Assembly: GCF_018129005.1 (NCBI RefSeq)
Contig: NZ_JAAEDL010000008.1
Location: 62,001 to 126,000, forward strand
Direction of reading: 5' to 3'
Origin: Neoroseomonas eburnea
Lineage (GTDB): Bacteria > Pseudomonadota > Alphaproteobacteria > Acetobacterales > Acetobacteraceae
Length of the DNA: 64,000 bases
The translations under genes were made by a program, and so were the position numbers. Below the pieces are notes generated by a model. It ran no database searches, was not told where the DNA came from, and saw nothing but the letters and a program-made list of their open reading frames with translations. Each line of letters opens with the position of its first letter. The stretch's first letter is position 1. Positions 1-8,374 of the stretch are shown here, piece after piece.

Positions 1-633
1 CTCGGCTGGCGCCCGCTTCTCGCCCCCGCCCTGGTCCTGCGCGCCACCCCGCCGGCCGGGCTTCCCCCCGCCCAGGCCCTGTTGCTGCCTTCCCGCGCCG
101 CAGCCCGCGCCCTGCCGCCACTGGCCATGCCGGTCTTCGCCGTTGGCGCCGGCACCGCCGCCGAGGCCCGTGCCCGCGGCTTTCCCAACGTCGCTGCTGC
201 CGAGGGCGACGCCGAGGCGCTCGCCGCCCTCGTCGGCGCTCGGCTGGATCCGGCAGCCGGGCCGCTGTTTCTCGCCACCGGCCGCGGCTATGGGGCCGAG
301 CTCGCCGCCGCCTTGCGCGCCCTCGGCTTCCGCGTCGTCCGGCGGGTCGTCTACGAGGCCATTCCGGCCGATGTCCTGCCCCCGGAGGCGATGGACGCCC
401 TGGCGCAGGGGCGTGTCGCGGCGGCGCTCTTCACCTCGCCGCGCGGCGTCCGCATCACCCTCGCGCTGCTGCGCCGCGCCGGCCTCGCGGATGCGACGCG
501 AGGCATCCGCGCCCTGGCGATCAGCGCCCGCATCGCCGCCGCCCTGTCGCCCTTGACCTGGTCCGCCATCGAGGTCACGCCGCGGCCGGACCCTGCGCTG
601 CTGCCGGGGCTTCTCGGACCGCCGCCGAACTGA
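1..633 (+). CDS. hemD: Uroporphyrinogen-III synthase, 5' end outside window
   Basis: This open frame enters from the left edge and stops with TGA at 633, so the N-terminus is missing. HemD closes and inverts ring D of hydroxymethylbilane to make uroporphyrinogen III, the branch point for heme, siroheme and cobalamin, in the cytoplasm. The family has little strict sequence conservation. The call rests on the two-lobed Rossmann-like pattern (GRGYGAELAAALRALGFRV followed by an Ala-rich helix, then LFTSPRGVRITLALL) and on its position just before the mitofilin-like and HemY genes, a standard alphaproteobacterial order. I infer co-transcription with the next two genes. The identification is fairly secure; the true start is not visible. 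Confidence 0.85.
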   Translation, partial: LGWRPLLAPALVLRATPPAGLPPAQALLLPSRAAARALPPLAMPVFAVGAGTAAEARARGFPNVAAAEGDAEALAALVGARLDPAAGPLFLATGRGYGAELAAALRALGFRVVRRVVYEAIPADVLPPEAMDALAQGRVAAALFTSPRGVRITLALLRRAGLADATRGIRALAISARIAAALSPLTWSAIEVTPRPDPALLPGLLGPPPN

Positions 634-747
634 TCTGCCCCCGGGGCAACCGATCGGGCGGCCGTGATCGTGCCGCGATGGCGCCATCCGCCGCGCTGGT
701 TGCTATACGTCCCGCCCGCGCCGCCGCGTCGCTGTATGAGGATCGGC

Positions 748-1953
748 ATGACCGAAACGCCCACCCCACCCGTCCGCCGGTTCCTGGACCCCGCCGCCAT
801 CCCGCTCCTTGCGGGCGGGGCGGTGCTGGTGCTGGCCGCGGCCTGGCTCTGGGCCACGCCGCGCCCCGCGCCCCCGCCCAACCCGACCGCCGCCGCCGTC
901 GCCGCGTTGGAACGCCGGATCGCGGCGCTGGAGGGATTCGAGTCGCGCCTCGCCGGCGTCGAGCAGCGCCGCGGCGCCGACCTCGATTCGCTGGAGGCGC
1001 GGCTTGCCGCCCTCGAATCCCGTCCGCCGGCCGATCTCTCGGCGCTGGAGCGGCGCATCGCCGCCCTGCCTCCGGCCGGCGACCTCCGCCCGGTCGAGCA
1101 GCGGATCGAGGGTATCCTTGCCCGGCTGACCGCCGCGGAGGCCCGCGCCGCCGAGGCGCTCGCCCGCCCGATTCCGGACAGTGCCGCCTTCGCCCCGCGT
1201 GCGTCGGTGGACGCGCTTGCCACGCGCGCCGACCGCCTCTCCGAGCGGCTCGATGCCGTCGCGACCCGCCAGCAGGCCAGTGATACCGAGTCGATCCGCC
1301 GCAACGAGGACCTGGCACGCAGCGTGTCCGAGCGGCTCGCCGCCGCCGAGCGGGCCGAGGCGGAGCGCATCGCCGCCGCCAACAGCGCGCTCGAGCAGCG
1401 CCTGCGTGGTTCCGAATCCGCGCTGATGATGCGCATCGCGGCGCTCGAACAGGCCCAGGCCCGCATCGCGGCGCTGGAGGCGCGGTCGGCGCGCCAGGCG
1501 GCCCTGGCGACCCTGCGCCAGCGGCTCGAGGCCGGGCAGCCGCTCGGCACCGCGCTCGCGGCCTTCCCCGCCGTGGCGCCGGCGCTTGCGCGCTTCGCCG
1601 AGGCGGCGCCGCCGACCGAGGCGGCGCTGCGCCTGGCCTTCGAGGAGGCGGCCCGCGCCGGCCGTGCGGCCAGCGAGGCGTCGCGCGAGGGCCAGGGTGT
1701 GCTGGATTCCGCCGTCACGCGCCTGTCCGGCCTGGTCACCGTGCGCCGAGGGCAGGAGGTGGTCTGGGGCGACGCCGCCGCGGCCGAGATCGAAGCCGCG
1801 CGCCGCGCCGTCGAGGCCGGCGATATCGATGGCGCCCTTGCGCGCCTGTCCCGCCTGCCGCCGGCGGCGCAGGAGGCGATGCGCCCGTGGGCTGCCCAGG
1901 CGCGCGCCCTGACCGCGGCGCGCGCCGCGCTCGCCGCCCTGGCCGCGGGCTGA
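748..1953 (+). CDS. Mitofilin-like inner-membrane protein (COG4223 type)
   Basis: 401 aa. A short cytoplasmic head and one membrane segment (about residues 17-35) are followed by a Pro-rich linker and a long Ala/Glu/Arg coiled-coil region with repeated ALE-R heptads, then a helical C-terminal domain. This is the architecture of the bacterial mitofilin-like proteins that lie between hemD and hemY in alphaproteobacteria. The role of the family is structural or unknown; a link to inner-membrane organisation is inferred from mitochondrial Mic60. I chose ATG 748 because AGGA lies about six bases upstream and the membrane segment then begins at the usual distance; an upstream ATG at 664 would add a poorly conserved leader. 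It is nine bases from the next gene, so an operon is likely. Confidence 0.75.
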   Translation: MTETPTPPVRRFLDPAAIPLLAGGAVLVLAAAWLWATPRPAPPPNPTAAAVAALERRIAALEGFESRLAGVEQRRGADLDSLEARLAALESRPPADLSALERRIAALPPAGDLRPVEQRIEGILARLTAAEARAAEALARPIPDSAAFAPRASVDALATRADRLSERLDAVATRQQASDTESIRRNEDLARSVSERLAAAERAEAERIAAANSALEQRLRGSESALMMRIAALEQAQARIAALEARSARQAALATLRQRLEAGQPLGTALAAFPAVAPALARFAEAAPPTEAALRLAFEEAARAGRAASEASREGQGVLDSAVTRLSGLVTVRRGQEVVWGDAAAAEIEAARRAVEAGDIDGALARLSRLPPAAQEAMRPWAAQARALTAARAALAALAAG

Positions 1954-1962
1954 GGCCGTCTC

Positions 1963-3231
1963 ATGCGTCGCGCGCTCCTGCTGCTCATCACCCTCAGCGC
2001 CGTCACCGGCCTCGCGCTGTGGCTCGCCCGCATCGGCGGGACGGTCGAGGTCCAGGTCGGCGAGGTCTGGATCGGCATCACCTTCCCCGTCGCGATGATG
2101 GGACTCGCCATCGCCTTCATCGTCCTGCACGGCGTCCTGTCGGTCTTCCGCTGGCTGCGGCACCTGCCGGCCCGCCGCCGCGCCGCGCGCCGCGAGCAGC
2201 GGAGGTCCGACGGCGATGCCGCGGTGACGCGTGCCCTGGTGGCGCTGGCCGCCGGCACGCCGGACGCCGCGCGCGTCGAGGTGCGGCGCGCGCGCGTGCT
2301 GCTCGGCGATACGCCGCAGACATTGCTGCTCGCCGCCGAGGCGGAGCGCCTGGCCGGGCGGGAGGATGCCGCCGCGGCGGTGTTCAAGCAGCTCGCCGAC
2401 CGCGGCGACGCGCGCTTCCTCGGCCTGCGCGGGCTTCTGCGCCAGGCGATGCAGCGGCAGGACTGGGCGGCGGCGCAGCGCCTGGCGAAGGAGGCCGAGG
2501 CCGTCCACCCCGGCGCCGCCTGGCTGCGGGAGGAGCGGCAGGTGCTCGCGCTGCGCACCCAGGACTGGCGGGAGGCGCTGGCCCTGTCGCCTCCGGCCGG
2601 GCCGCGCGCGGCGCTGGCGCTCGCCGCCGCGATGCAGGAGGAGGACGCGGCGCGCGCCGCCGAATTCGAAAAGCAGGCCTTCACCGCGGACCCCGCCTTC
2701 ACGCCGGCGGCGCTGGCGCATGCGAAGCGGCTCGCGGCCGCCGGCGTGGCACGGCGGGCGCGGGCGGTGCTGGAGCAATCCTGGCTCGCGGCGCCGCATC
2801 CCGATGTCGGCGCCGCCTGGATCGCTGGGGAGAAGGATCGGTTGGCGCGGGTGAAGGCGGTGGAGGACCTGATCCACCGCAACCGCGAACATCCCGAGAG
2901 CCGGTTGCTGATGGCGCGTGCGGCGATCGACGCCGGGCTCACGGGGCGCGCGCGGTCGGAGCTGGAGGCGCTGGTGGCGGCCGGCTCGGCCGACCGGCGC
3001 TGCTATCTGATGCTCGCCGAGCTCGAGGAAGTGGAGCACGGCGACACGGCCGATGCGCGCGCGGCCCAGGCCAAGTGGCTGCGCGCGGCGGCGAATGCGC
3101 AGGGTGCGCCGCGCTGGCGCTGCGCGGCCTGCGGGGCGGAGCACAATGCCTGGAAGGCGGAATGCGCGGCCTGCGGGACGGTGGGGCGGATCGCCTGGTC
3201 GGCACCGGAGAGCGTGCCGGCGCGGGGGTAG
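1963..3231 (+). CDS. hemY: HemY-like TPR membrane protein with C-terminal zinc ribbon
   Basis: 422 aa. Two N-terminal hydrophobic segments (about residues 3-21 and 37-62) form the HemY_N region. They are followed by a basic stretch and a long helical, TPR-like repeat domain. HemY of this type is associated with the hem operon in proteobacteria; its biochemical role is not settled, and it is unrelated to the Bacillus HemY oxidase. The C-terminus carries four cysteines at residues 387, 390, 401 and 404 (CxxC-x10-CxxC), a zinc-ribbon or rubredoxin-like knuckle like that of LapB. It follows the mitofilin-like gene after nine bases. A strong GC hairpin lies just after the TAG stop, suggesting that the operon ends here. 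Confidence 0.82.
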   Translation: MRRALLLLITLSAVTGLALWLARIGGTVEVQVGEVWIGITFPVAMMGLAIAFIVLHGVLSVFRWLRHLPARRRAARREQRRSDGDAAVTRALVALAAGTPDAARVEVRRARVLLGDTPQTLLLAAEAERLAGREDAAAAVFKQLADRGDARFLGLRGLLRQAMQRQDWAAAQRLAKEAEAVHPGAAWLREERQVLALRTQDWREALALSPPAGPRAALALAAAMQEEDAARAAEFEKQAFTADPAFTPAALAHAKRLAAAGVARRARAVLEQSWLAAPHPDVGAAWIAGEKDRLARVKAVEDLIHRNREHPESRLLMARAAIDAGLTGRARSELEALVAAGSADRRCYLMLAELEEVEHGDTADARAAQAKWLRAAANAQGAPRWRCAACGAEHNAWKAECAACGTVGRIAWSAPESVPARG

Positions 3232-3235
3232 AGGA

Positions 3236-3260
3236 CCGAGGGGGCTTCGCCCCCCCTCGA
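3236..3260 (+). terminator. GC-rich hairpin after hemY
   Basis: The inverted repeat GAGGGGGC / GCCCCCCTC with a three-base loop starts about five bases after the hemY stop. There is no clear T-run, so it is either a weak intrinsic terminator or a 3'-end stabilising hairpin. Confidence 0.5.
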
Positions 3261-3300
3261 ACTCCCGCAGCAGGGGACACGGTCCGCTGCATCCGTGTGA

Positions 3301-3375
3301 ACTCGAGTATTGGTTTCCAAAGGCCTTTCGGCCTTTGGCGGGGTGAGCCCGAGAGGGGCAGGGCCCCTCTCGGAA
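3301..3375 (+). repeat. Intergenic repeat family B, copy 1
   Basis: This element contains two hairpins: CCAAAGGCC TTTC GGCCTTTGG and GAGAGGGGC / GCCCCTCTC. It is closely matched on the opposite strand at 22615-22688 and 41393-41466, and in degenerate form at 22787-22840. It lies between the convergent ends of hemY and the GMC oxidoreductase gene, so it may act as a bidirectional terminator. REP-like behaviour is inferred. Confidence 0.75.
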
Positions 3376-3381
3376 CGCGGT

Positions 3382-4983
3382 CTATCCGCGTCGCAGGAAT
3401 TCCGCCGCGCGCTCGGCCACCAGCATCACCGCCGGCTGGATGTTGGGGGAAGGGATCAGCGGAAAGGCCGAGGCATCGGCCACGCGCAGCCCCTCGATGC
3501 CGCGCACGCGCAGCTCGGGGTCCAGCACCGCCATCGGGTCCGTGCCCATCTTCGCCGTGCCGCAAGGATGGAAGACGGTGCCGGCGGTGGCGCGGATGTT
3601 CTCGAGGATCGCCTCGTCGGTCGCCGCCTCAGGGCCGGGGCGCAGTTCCTCCTCGATCAACGCGGCGAGCGGTGCCTGTGCGGCGATCCTGCGCGCGAGA
3701 TGCGCCGCGCCCAGCATCACCCGCACGTCGTTCGGGTGATCGAGGTAGTTGGCGCGGATGCCGGGCTTCTCCGTCATCTCGGGGGATTTCAGGAAGACCT
3801 CTCCTCGGCTGTCCGGGCGGCAGACGCCGTAGTTGAACATGAAGCCGGGGAAGTCCTGCAGGCCCTTCATGTAGTCGAAGGTGGAGAAGTTCACGAAGAG
3901 GAACTGCACCTCGGCCTCCTCCGCGCCCGGTGTCACGCGCGCGAAGGCGTTGGCCTCCCCCGCGCCGATCGCGAGCGGCCCCTTGCGGGAGAGCAGGTAG
4001 TCGAGGCCCATCTTCGCCTTGCGGAACGGCGAGAGCAGCATCTCGTTCAATGTGCCGCAAGGCTTCGAGCGGTAGATGAATTTGGCGATCAGGTGGTCCT
4101 GGAGGTTCTTTCCGACCCCCGGGGCGTGGTGGACCGTGGGGATGCCGAGCGCCTGCAGCGCCGCGCCGTCGCCGATCCCGGACAGCATGAGCAGCTTCGG
4201 CGTCTCGATCGCGCCGGCCGAGCACACCACGCTGCGCGCGGCACGGAAGGTGACGGGCCGGCCGTTCTGCCGCGCCTCGACGCCGACGGCGCGGCCGTTC
4301 TCGACCAGGATGCGCGTCGCCAGCACGCCGGTCTCCACGCGCAGGTTGCCGCGCGTCATGGCAGGGCGGAGGTATTCCTTCGCGGTCGAGGATCGCGTGC
4401 CGCCGTTGACGTTGAGCTGCACCGGCCCGGCGCCGTCGATCGGCTGGCCGTTGTTCCAGTCCGCATTGCGCGGCAGGCCGGCGGCGATGCAGGCCTCGAC
4501 GAAGGCGGCCGCGGCGGGGGCGAGCTGCCGCGGCTCGCGCACATGGATGGCGCCGGCGCTGCCGCGGGCGGGATCGGGCGCGCCGTCCCAGTGCTCGATG
4601 CGGCGGAAGACGGGCGCGACTTCCTCATGGGACCAGCCCGTGGCACCGGACTGTGCCCAGCGATCGTAGTCGTGCGGCGAGCCGCGCAGGAACACCAGCC
4701 CGTTCACGCTGCCCGACCCACCCAGCACCTTGCCGCGCGGCCAGTGGATGCGCCGGTCGCCGAGGTTCGGCTCCGGCTCGGTCTGGTAGTTCCAGTCGTA
4801 CTTCTGACTGGCGTAGAGCTTCGCATAGCCCGCCGGCAGGCTGATCCAGATGTCGCGGTCGGGCGGCCCGGCTTCCAGCAGCACGACGCGGCAGGACGGG
4901 TCCTCCGACAGCCGCGCCGCCACGATGCATCCGGCGGACCCGCCGCCGACGATGACGACGTCGGCGGTGTTCGTGTCGGTCAC
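3382..4983 (-). CDS. GMC-family FAD oxidoreductase (choline-dehydrogenase-like)
   Basis: 533 aa, normal for the family. The FAD-binding Rossmann motif VIVGGGSAGCIVAARL is near residue 10, GMC signature 1 is around RGKVLGGSGSVNGLVFLRG, and signature 2 is around GAIETPKLLMLSGIG. The C-terminal VFHPCGTAKMG region and the closing helix match choline dehydrogenase and alcohol dehydrogenase relatives. It should oxidise an alcohol using FAD; the substrate cannot be told from sequence. The start is GTG at 4983, which overlaps the TctC stop codon as GTGA, so the two are translationally coupled. The same frame stays open upstream through the TctC gene, but that extension is out of phase with the real upstream protein and is rejected. 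It is the last gene of a four-gene minus-strand operon. Confidence 0.88.
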   Translation of the reverse strand: MTDTNTADVVIVGGGSAGCIVAARLSEDPSCRVVLLEAGPPDRDIWISLPAGYAKLYASQKYDWNYQTEPEPNLGDRRIHWPRGKVLGGSGSVNGLVFLRGSPHDYDRWAQSGATGWSHEEVAPVFRRIEHWDGAPDPARGSAGAIHVREPRQLAPAAAAFVEACIAAGLPRNADWNNGQPIDGAGPVQLNVNGGTRSSTAKEYLRPAMTRGNLRVETGVLATRILVENGRAVGVEARQNGRPVTFRAARSVVCSAGAIETPKLLMLSGIGDGAALQALGIPTVHHAPGVGKNLQDHLIAKFIYRSKPCGTLNEMLLSPFRKAKMGLDYLLSRKGPLAIGAGEANAFARVTPGAEEAEVQFLFVNFSTFDYMKGLQDFPGFMFNYGVCRPDSRGEVFLKSPEMTEKPGIRANYLDHPNDVRVMLGAAHLARRIAAQAPLAALIEEELRPGPEAATDEAILENIRATAGTVFHPCGTAKMGTDPMAVLDPELRVRGIEGLRVADASAFPLIPSPNIQPAVMLVAERAAEFLRRG

Positions 4984-5969
4984 GCTTCCATCCGCACGCC
5001 GGTGCGCTCGACCACGCCCTTGAACTTGTCGAGCTCCGCCTGGAAGAAGGCGCGCGCATCGGCCGGCGTGTTCGCCCGCGCATAAGGCGTGATGCCGGCG
5101 ACGAGGAAGCGCTCGCCGAGTTGCGGATCGCGCAGGGCGCTGTTGATGGCGCGGTTCAGCGCCTGGGTCACCGGCGCGGGCATGCGCGGCGGGCCCACCA
5201 CGGCGAACCAGTTGCCGATGTCGAAGCCGGGCATGCCGGATTCGGCGAGCGTCGGGATGTTCGGGAAGGCGGGGAAGCGATCGAGGCCCGTGATGGCGAT
5301 ACCGCGCACGCGGTTGTCGCGCACCTGCGCCGCGGCGGAGGCTAGCACGGCCACGCCCCAGGCGGTTTCCCCGCGCGCGATGCTTTCCACCATCAGCCCG
5401 CCGGAGCGGTAGGGCACATGGGCGAACCTGCCGCCGAGGCCGAGCGAGACGGCGATGGATTCGGCCGCGAAGTGCGGGATGGAGCCGACGCCCGAGGAAG
5501 CATAGGGCAGGTCGTCCTGCGGCCCCGCGCGCAGCTTCCGCACCGCGTCCTCCGCGTTCGCCGCCGGGAAGTCCGGCTTCGCGATCATGATCAGCGGGCC
5601 GTTGGCGACGACGGCGACATGGGTGAAGTCGTCCATCGGATTGTAGCGCGTGCCGCCCTGCATGGCGTGAGGGATCAGCGCGTGGGAGGAGGCCTCGTTC
5701 AGCATCAGCACGTGCCCGTCGGCCGGCTGGCGGCGCAGCCATTCGGCGGCGACGGTGCCCGAGGCGCCGGGCCGGTTCTCCACCACCACCCGCCCGTTCG
5801 GACCGAGGAAGCCCTGCATGCGGTCGGCCAGCAGCCGTGCCGTGATGTCGGTCGAGCCGCCCGGCGCGAAGCCGCTGACCAGGGTGATGGTGCGGTCGGG
5901 GAAGGACTGCGCGCGCGCCACGGCGGGCGCGGCGAGGACGGCAAGGGCGATCAGGCTGCGACGATGCAT
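4980..5969 (-). CDS. Bug/TctC-family periplasmic solute-binding protein
   Basis: 329 aa with a clear signal peptide (residues 1-20, ending AVARA). The mature part has the family hallmarks FAPGGSTDITARLLADRM, ENRPGASG and the YASSGVGSIPHFAAE loop that contacts the ligand carboxylate. TctC proteins bind small carboxylates in the periplasm, often for a TctAB permease. No TctA or TctB gene lies near, so it is an orphan receptor here, which is common in Roseomonas and Bordetella relatives. It is transcribed with the GMC oxidoreductase (4-bp overlap) and lies 137 bp downstream of the dehydratase-like gene. Operon context suggests that its ligand feeds these enzymes, which is inference. Confidence 0.9.
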   Translation of the reverse strand: MHRRSLIALAVLAAPAVARAQSFPDRTITLVSGFAPGGSTDITARLLADRMQGFLGPNGRVVVENRPGASGTVAAEWLRRQPADGHVLMLNEASSHALIPHAMQGGTRYNPMDDFTHVAVVANGPLIMIAKPDFPAANAEDAVRKLRAGPQDDLPYASSGVGSIPHFAAESIAVSLGLGGRFAHVPYRSGGLMVESIARGETAWGVAVLASAAAQVRDNRVRGIAITGLDRFPAFPNIPTLAESGMPGFDIGNWFAVVGPPRMPAPVTQALNRAINSALRDPQLGERFLVAGITPYARANTPADARAFFQAELDKFKGVVERTGVRMEA

Positions 5970-6106
5970 GCGGACGTTTCCCAGGGCGGTTGTCGTTCAA
6001 CCTGCAGGGAAGCGCCGAAACCGCGCGCCGGCAAGGGCCTCAGGGAATGTTCGGAATGCGCCGCGCGGCGCATTCCCGGTCCGGTGCCGTCAGTCCCGAA
6101 TGGCCC

Positions 6107-7087
6107 TCAGGCGGCGAGCGCCCGGGCGAAGACCGCCGGATCGACGTTCCCGCCGCTGATCAGCACGCCGATCACTCCGCCCCTCGCCGCGACCTTGCCG
6201 GCCAGCACGGCGGCGAGCGCCACCGCGCCGCCGGGTTCGGCCACCACCTTCAGGTGGTCGAAGGCGAAGCGCATGGCGCGGAACACCTCGGCCTCCGTCA
6301 CCACCACGCCACCGGCCAGGTGGCGGTGGTTGATGGCGAAGGTCAGCGCACCGGGCTGCTTCGACAGCAGGGAGTCGCACAGCCCGCTGCCGGGCGCGCC
6401 ATTGGCGACGATATGGCCGGCGTCGAGGGAGCGCCTGGTGTCGTCCCAGCCCTCCGGTTCCACCGCCCAGACCGCGGCCTTCGGCGCCAGCGCCTCGAGG
6501 GAGAGCACGCTGCCCGCGGTCAGGCCGCCGCCGCCGGTGCAGACCGCGAAGGCATCCGGTACCAGGCCGAGCGCCGCCGCATCCTCCAGCAATTCGAGCG
6601 CTGCGGTGCCCTGGCCGGCGACGACGTGCGGGTGGTCGTAGGGCGGGATGATGGTGGCGCCGCGCTCGGCTGCCAGCACGCTCGCCAGCGCGTCGCGGTC
6701 GACGCCGTGGCGTTCGAAGGGGACGATCTCCGCCCCCCAGCGGCGCGTCGCCGCGACCTTGATCGCCGCCGCGTCGGACGGCATGGCGATGGTCGCCCGC
6801 ATGCCGAGCATGTGCGCCGCAGCCGCGCAGGCCTGGCCATGATTGCCCGAGGAATGGGTGACGATGCCGCCGTGCCGCTCCTGCCGGGACATCAGCAGGG
6901 CCGCGTTGGTGGCGCCGCGCAGCTTGAACGACCCGGTGCGCTGCAGCGGCTCCGGCTTCACCAGCACCGTCGCGCCGGTGATCTCGTCAAGCAGAGGGTG
7001 GCGCAGCATCGGCGTGTGCAGGACGCGCCCGGCCAGGCGCGCCGCGGCGGCGCGGACATCCTCGAAGGTCGGCAGGGTGTCGGTCAT
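6107..7087 (-). CDS. Threonine/serine dehydratase-like PLP enzyme
   Basis: 326 aa, fold-type II PLP enzyme. The Schiff-base lysine is Lys55 in GSFKLRGA, the substrate loop is SSGNHGQ, and the phosphate-binding glycine loop is CTGGGGLTAGS. The length matches catabolic threonine dehydratases and serine racemases without the ACT regulatory domain. It would deaminate a hydroxy-amino acid to a 2-oxo acid and ammonia; related hydroxyaspartate dehydratases and eutB-type enzymes cannot be excluded. The start ATG at 7087 overlaps the stop of the upstream FAD enzyme as ATGA, so the pair is translationally coupled. The coupling suggests that one enzyme makes an amino-acid product that the other uses. 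Confidence 0.85.
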   Translation of the reverse strand: MTDTLPTFEDVRAAAARLAGRVLHTPMLRHPLLDEITGATVLVKPEPLQRTGSFKLRGATNAALLMSRQERHGGIVTHSSGNHGQACAAAAHMLGMRATIAMPSDAAAIKVAATRRWGAEIVPFERHGVDRDALASVLAAERGATIIPPYDHPHVVAGQGTAALELLEDAAALGLVPDAFAVCTGGGGLTAGSVLSLEALAPKAAVWAVEPEGWDDTRRSLDAGHIVANGAPGSGLCDSLLSKQPGALTFAINHRHLAGGVVVTEAEVFRAMRFAFDHLKVVAEPGGAVALAAVLAGKVAARGGVIGVLISGGNVDPAVFARALAA

Positions 7088-8205
7088 GCCGCCGCCCTCC
7101 GCGCGAAGCGCCTCGGGTCGCAGAGCGGCACGGCGGCGGCCAGCGCGCCGGGATCCTCGCCCGCCACCAGCGCGGCGAGCAGCGCGCCTGCAGCCGGTGC
7201 CGTCTGCATGCCGTAGCCACCCTGTCCGACCATCCAGAAGAAGCCCCTTTCCATGCCCTCGCCGATGGCGAGGCCGCGATCCGGCGTGAAGGTGCGCAAG
7301 CCTGCCCAGCGGTGCTCGATGCGGGAGACCGGGATGTCGAGCGCCTGCTGCATGCGGTCCACCGCGATCGCCACGTCGTATTCGTCCGGCTGCGCGTCGC
7401 AGGGGGCGCTCTCGGTCTCGTCGGCCGGGCTGACCATCAGTTTCCGTCGCGCCTCCGCCCGCGCGTACCAGGTGTGGCCGGCATCGCCGATGAGCGGCCA
7501 CTCGGCGCAGTCGTAGTCGCCCGGATCGACGATGCAGGCGGTGCGGCGCTTGGGCTGCAGCCCGATCGGGTCGAGCCCGGCGATGCGCGCCACCTCGTCG
7601 CCCCAGGCGCCGGCGGCGTTGACGATGACGGGGGCGGTGAAGACGGCGCCGCCCGAAGTTTCGGCATGCCAGACGCCGTTCTGCCGCCAGATGCGTCCGG
7701 CGCGATGGCGCAGCGCCAGCGTCCCGCCGGCCGCGCGCGCCTGGCGCAGGAAGCCCTGGTGCATGGCGGCGACGTCGATGTCGAAGCAGTCCCCTTCGAC
7801 GGCGGCCATCGCGGCGTAGCCCTCGCGCAGGGCCGGGACCATGGCGCGGACCTCGGCGAGCGCGATCTCCTCCATGTCGTCGCCCTCAGCGATCATCTCC
7901 CGCAGGTGATCGACCTGCCCGGGCGGCGCCAGATGGATGACCGGGCGGGGGCGCATCAGCGGTGCCTCGGCGAAGCCGGGGGGCGGCATCTCGAAGAAGG
8001 CGCGCGAGGCGGCGGTCAGGATGCGCGCATCGGGGCTGCCGTAGTTGCGGATCCAGATCGCGGCGGAGCGGCCGGTGGCGTGATAGCCGGCGCTGTCCTC
8101 CGCTTCCAGGAGGGCGACGCGACGCGTGGCGGCAAGATGCGCGGCGGCGGTGGCGCCGGCGATGCCGGCACCGATGACGAGGGCATCGAAGGCTTGAAGG
8201 TCCAT
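7084..8205 (-). CDS. FAD-dependent amino-acid/amine oxidoreductase (DAO family)
   Basis: 373 aa. The N-terminal dinucleotide-binding motif is ALVIGAGIAGATAAAHL, followed by the LLEAEDSAGYHATGRSAA segment typical of DadA/SoxB/glycine-oxidase-type flavoproteins. The C-terminus has the closing FAD motif around MVGQGGYGMQTAPAAGAL. It should oxidise a secondary amine or D-amino acid; the exact substrate is unknown. I place the start at ATG 8205 because the Rossmann strand begins six residues later. An upstream ATG at 8241 would add a basic leader of no known use. It is the first gene of the minus-strand operon and is divergent from the sugar ABC operon at 8375, with a 170-bp control region between them. 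Confidence 0.83.
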   Translation of the reverse strand: MDLQAFDALVIGAGIAGATAAAHLAATRRVALLEAEDSAGYHATGRSAAIWIRNYGSPDARILTAASRAFFEMPPPGFAEAPLMRPRPVIHLAPPGQVDHLREMIAEGDDMEEIALAEVRAMVPALREGYAAMAAVEGDCFDIDVAAMHQGFLRQARAAGGTLALRHRAGRIWRQNGVWHAETSGGAVFTAPVIVNAAGAWGDEVARIAGLDPIGLQPKRRTACIVDPGDYDCAEWPLIGDAGHTWYARAEARRKLMVSPADETESAPCDAQPDEYDVAIAVDRMQQALDIPVSRIEHRWAGLRTFTPDRGLAIGEGMERGFFWMVGQGGYGMQTAPAAGALLAALVAGEDPGALAAAVPLCDPRRFARRAAA

Positions 8206-8225
8206 GATGTGCAGCCTGCGGCGCG

Positions 8226-8240
8226 TGCATGCGGCATGCA
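8226..8240. promoter_or_regulatory. Perfect 15-bp palindrome, candidate operator
   Basis: TGCATGC-G-GCATGCA is a perfect 7-bp inverted repeat with a one-base centre. It is in the 170-bp gap between divergent genes at 8205 (minus) and 8375 (plus). Its position suits a regulator site for one or both operons. No regulator gene is adjacent, so the binding factor is unknown. Confidence 0.35.
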
Positions 8241-8374
8241 AGCCGTGGTTACCATGGGTTACTTAAGGGTCATAACGGGTTGCCATGCAGGTTTTTCCCT
8301 GACTAACCTTCCGGTTACCGACAAGCGGGCCCGCTATCCGAGGCTCGCCCCGGGGAGAGAACGGAAGGGAAAGC

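Noticed and set aside
351..2942. 863-codon minus-strand open frame opposite hemD, mitofilin-like and hemY
   Set aside because: Its translation is dominated by Arg, Ala and Ser with no domain, typical of the antisense of GC-rich genes; the plus-strand genes are well supported.
3382..6000. 872-codon frame suggesting a fused TctC-GMC protein
   Set aside because: The part upstream of 4983 is out of phase with the real TctC reading frame; the GMC gene begins at GTG 4983.
6107..7501. Longer dehydratase-like frame starting at 7501
   Set aside because: The extra N-terminal part is antiphase to the FAD oxidoreductase gene; homology begins at ATG 7087.
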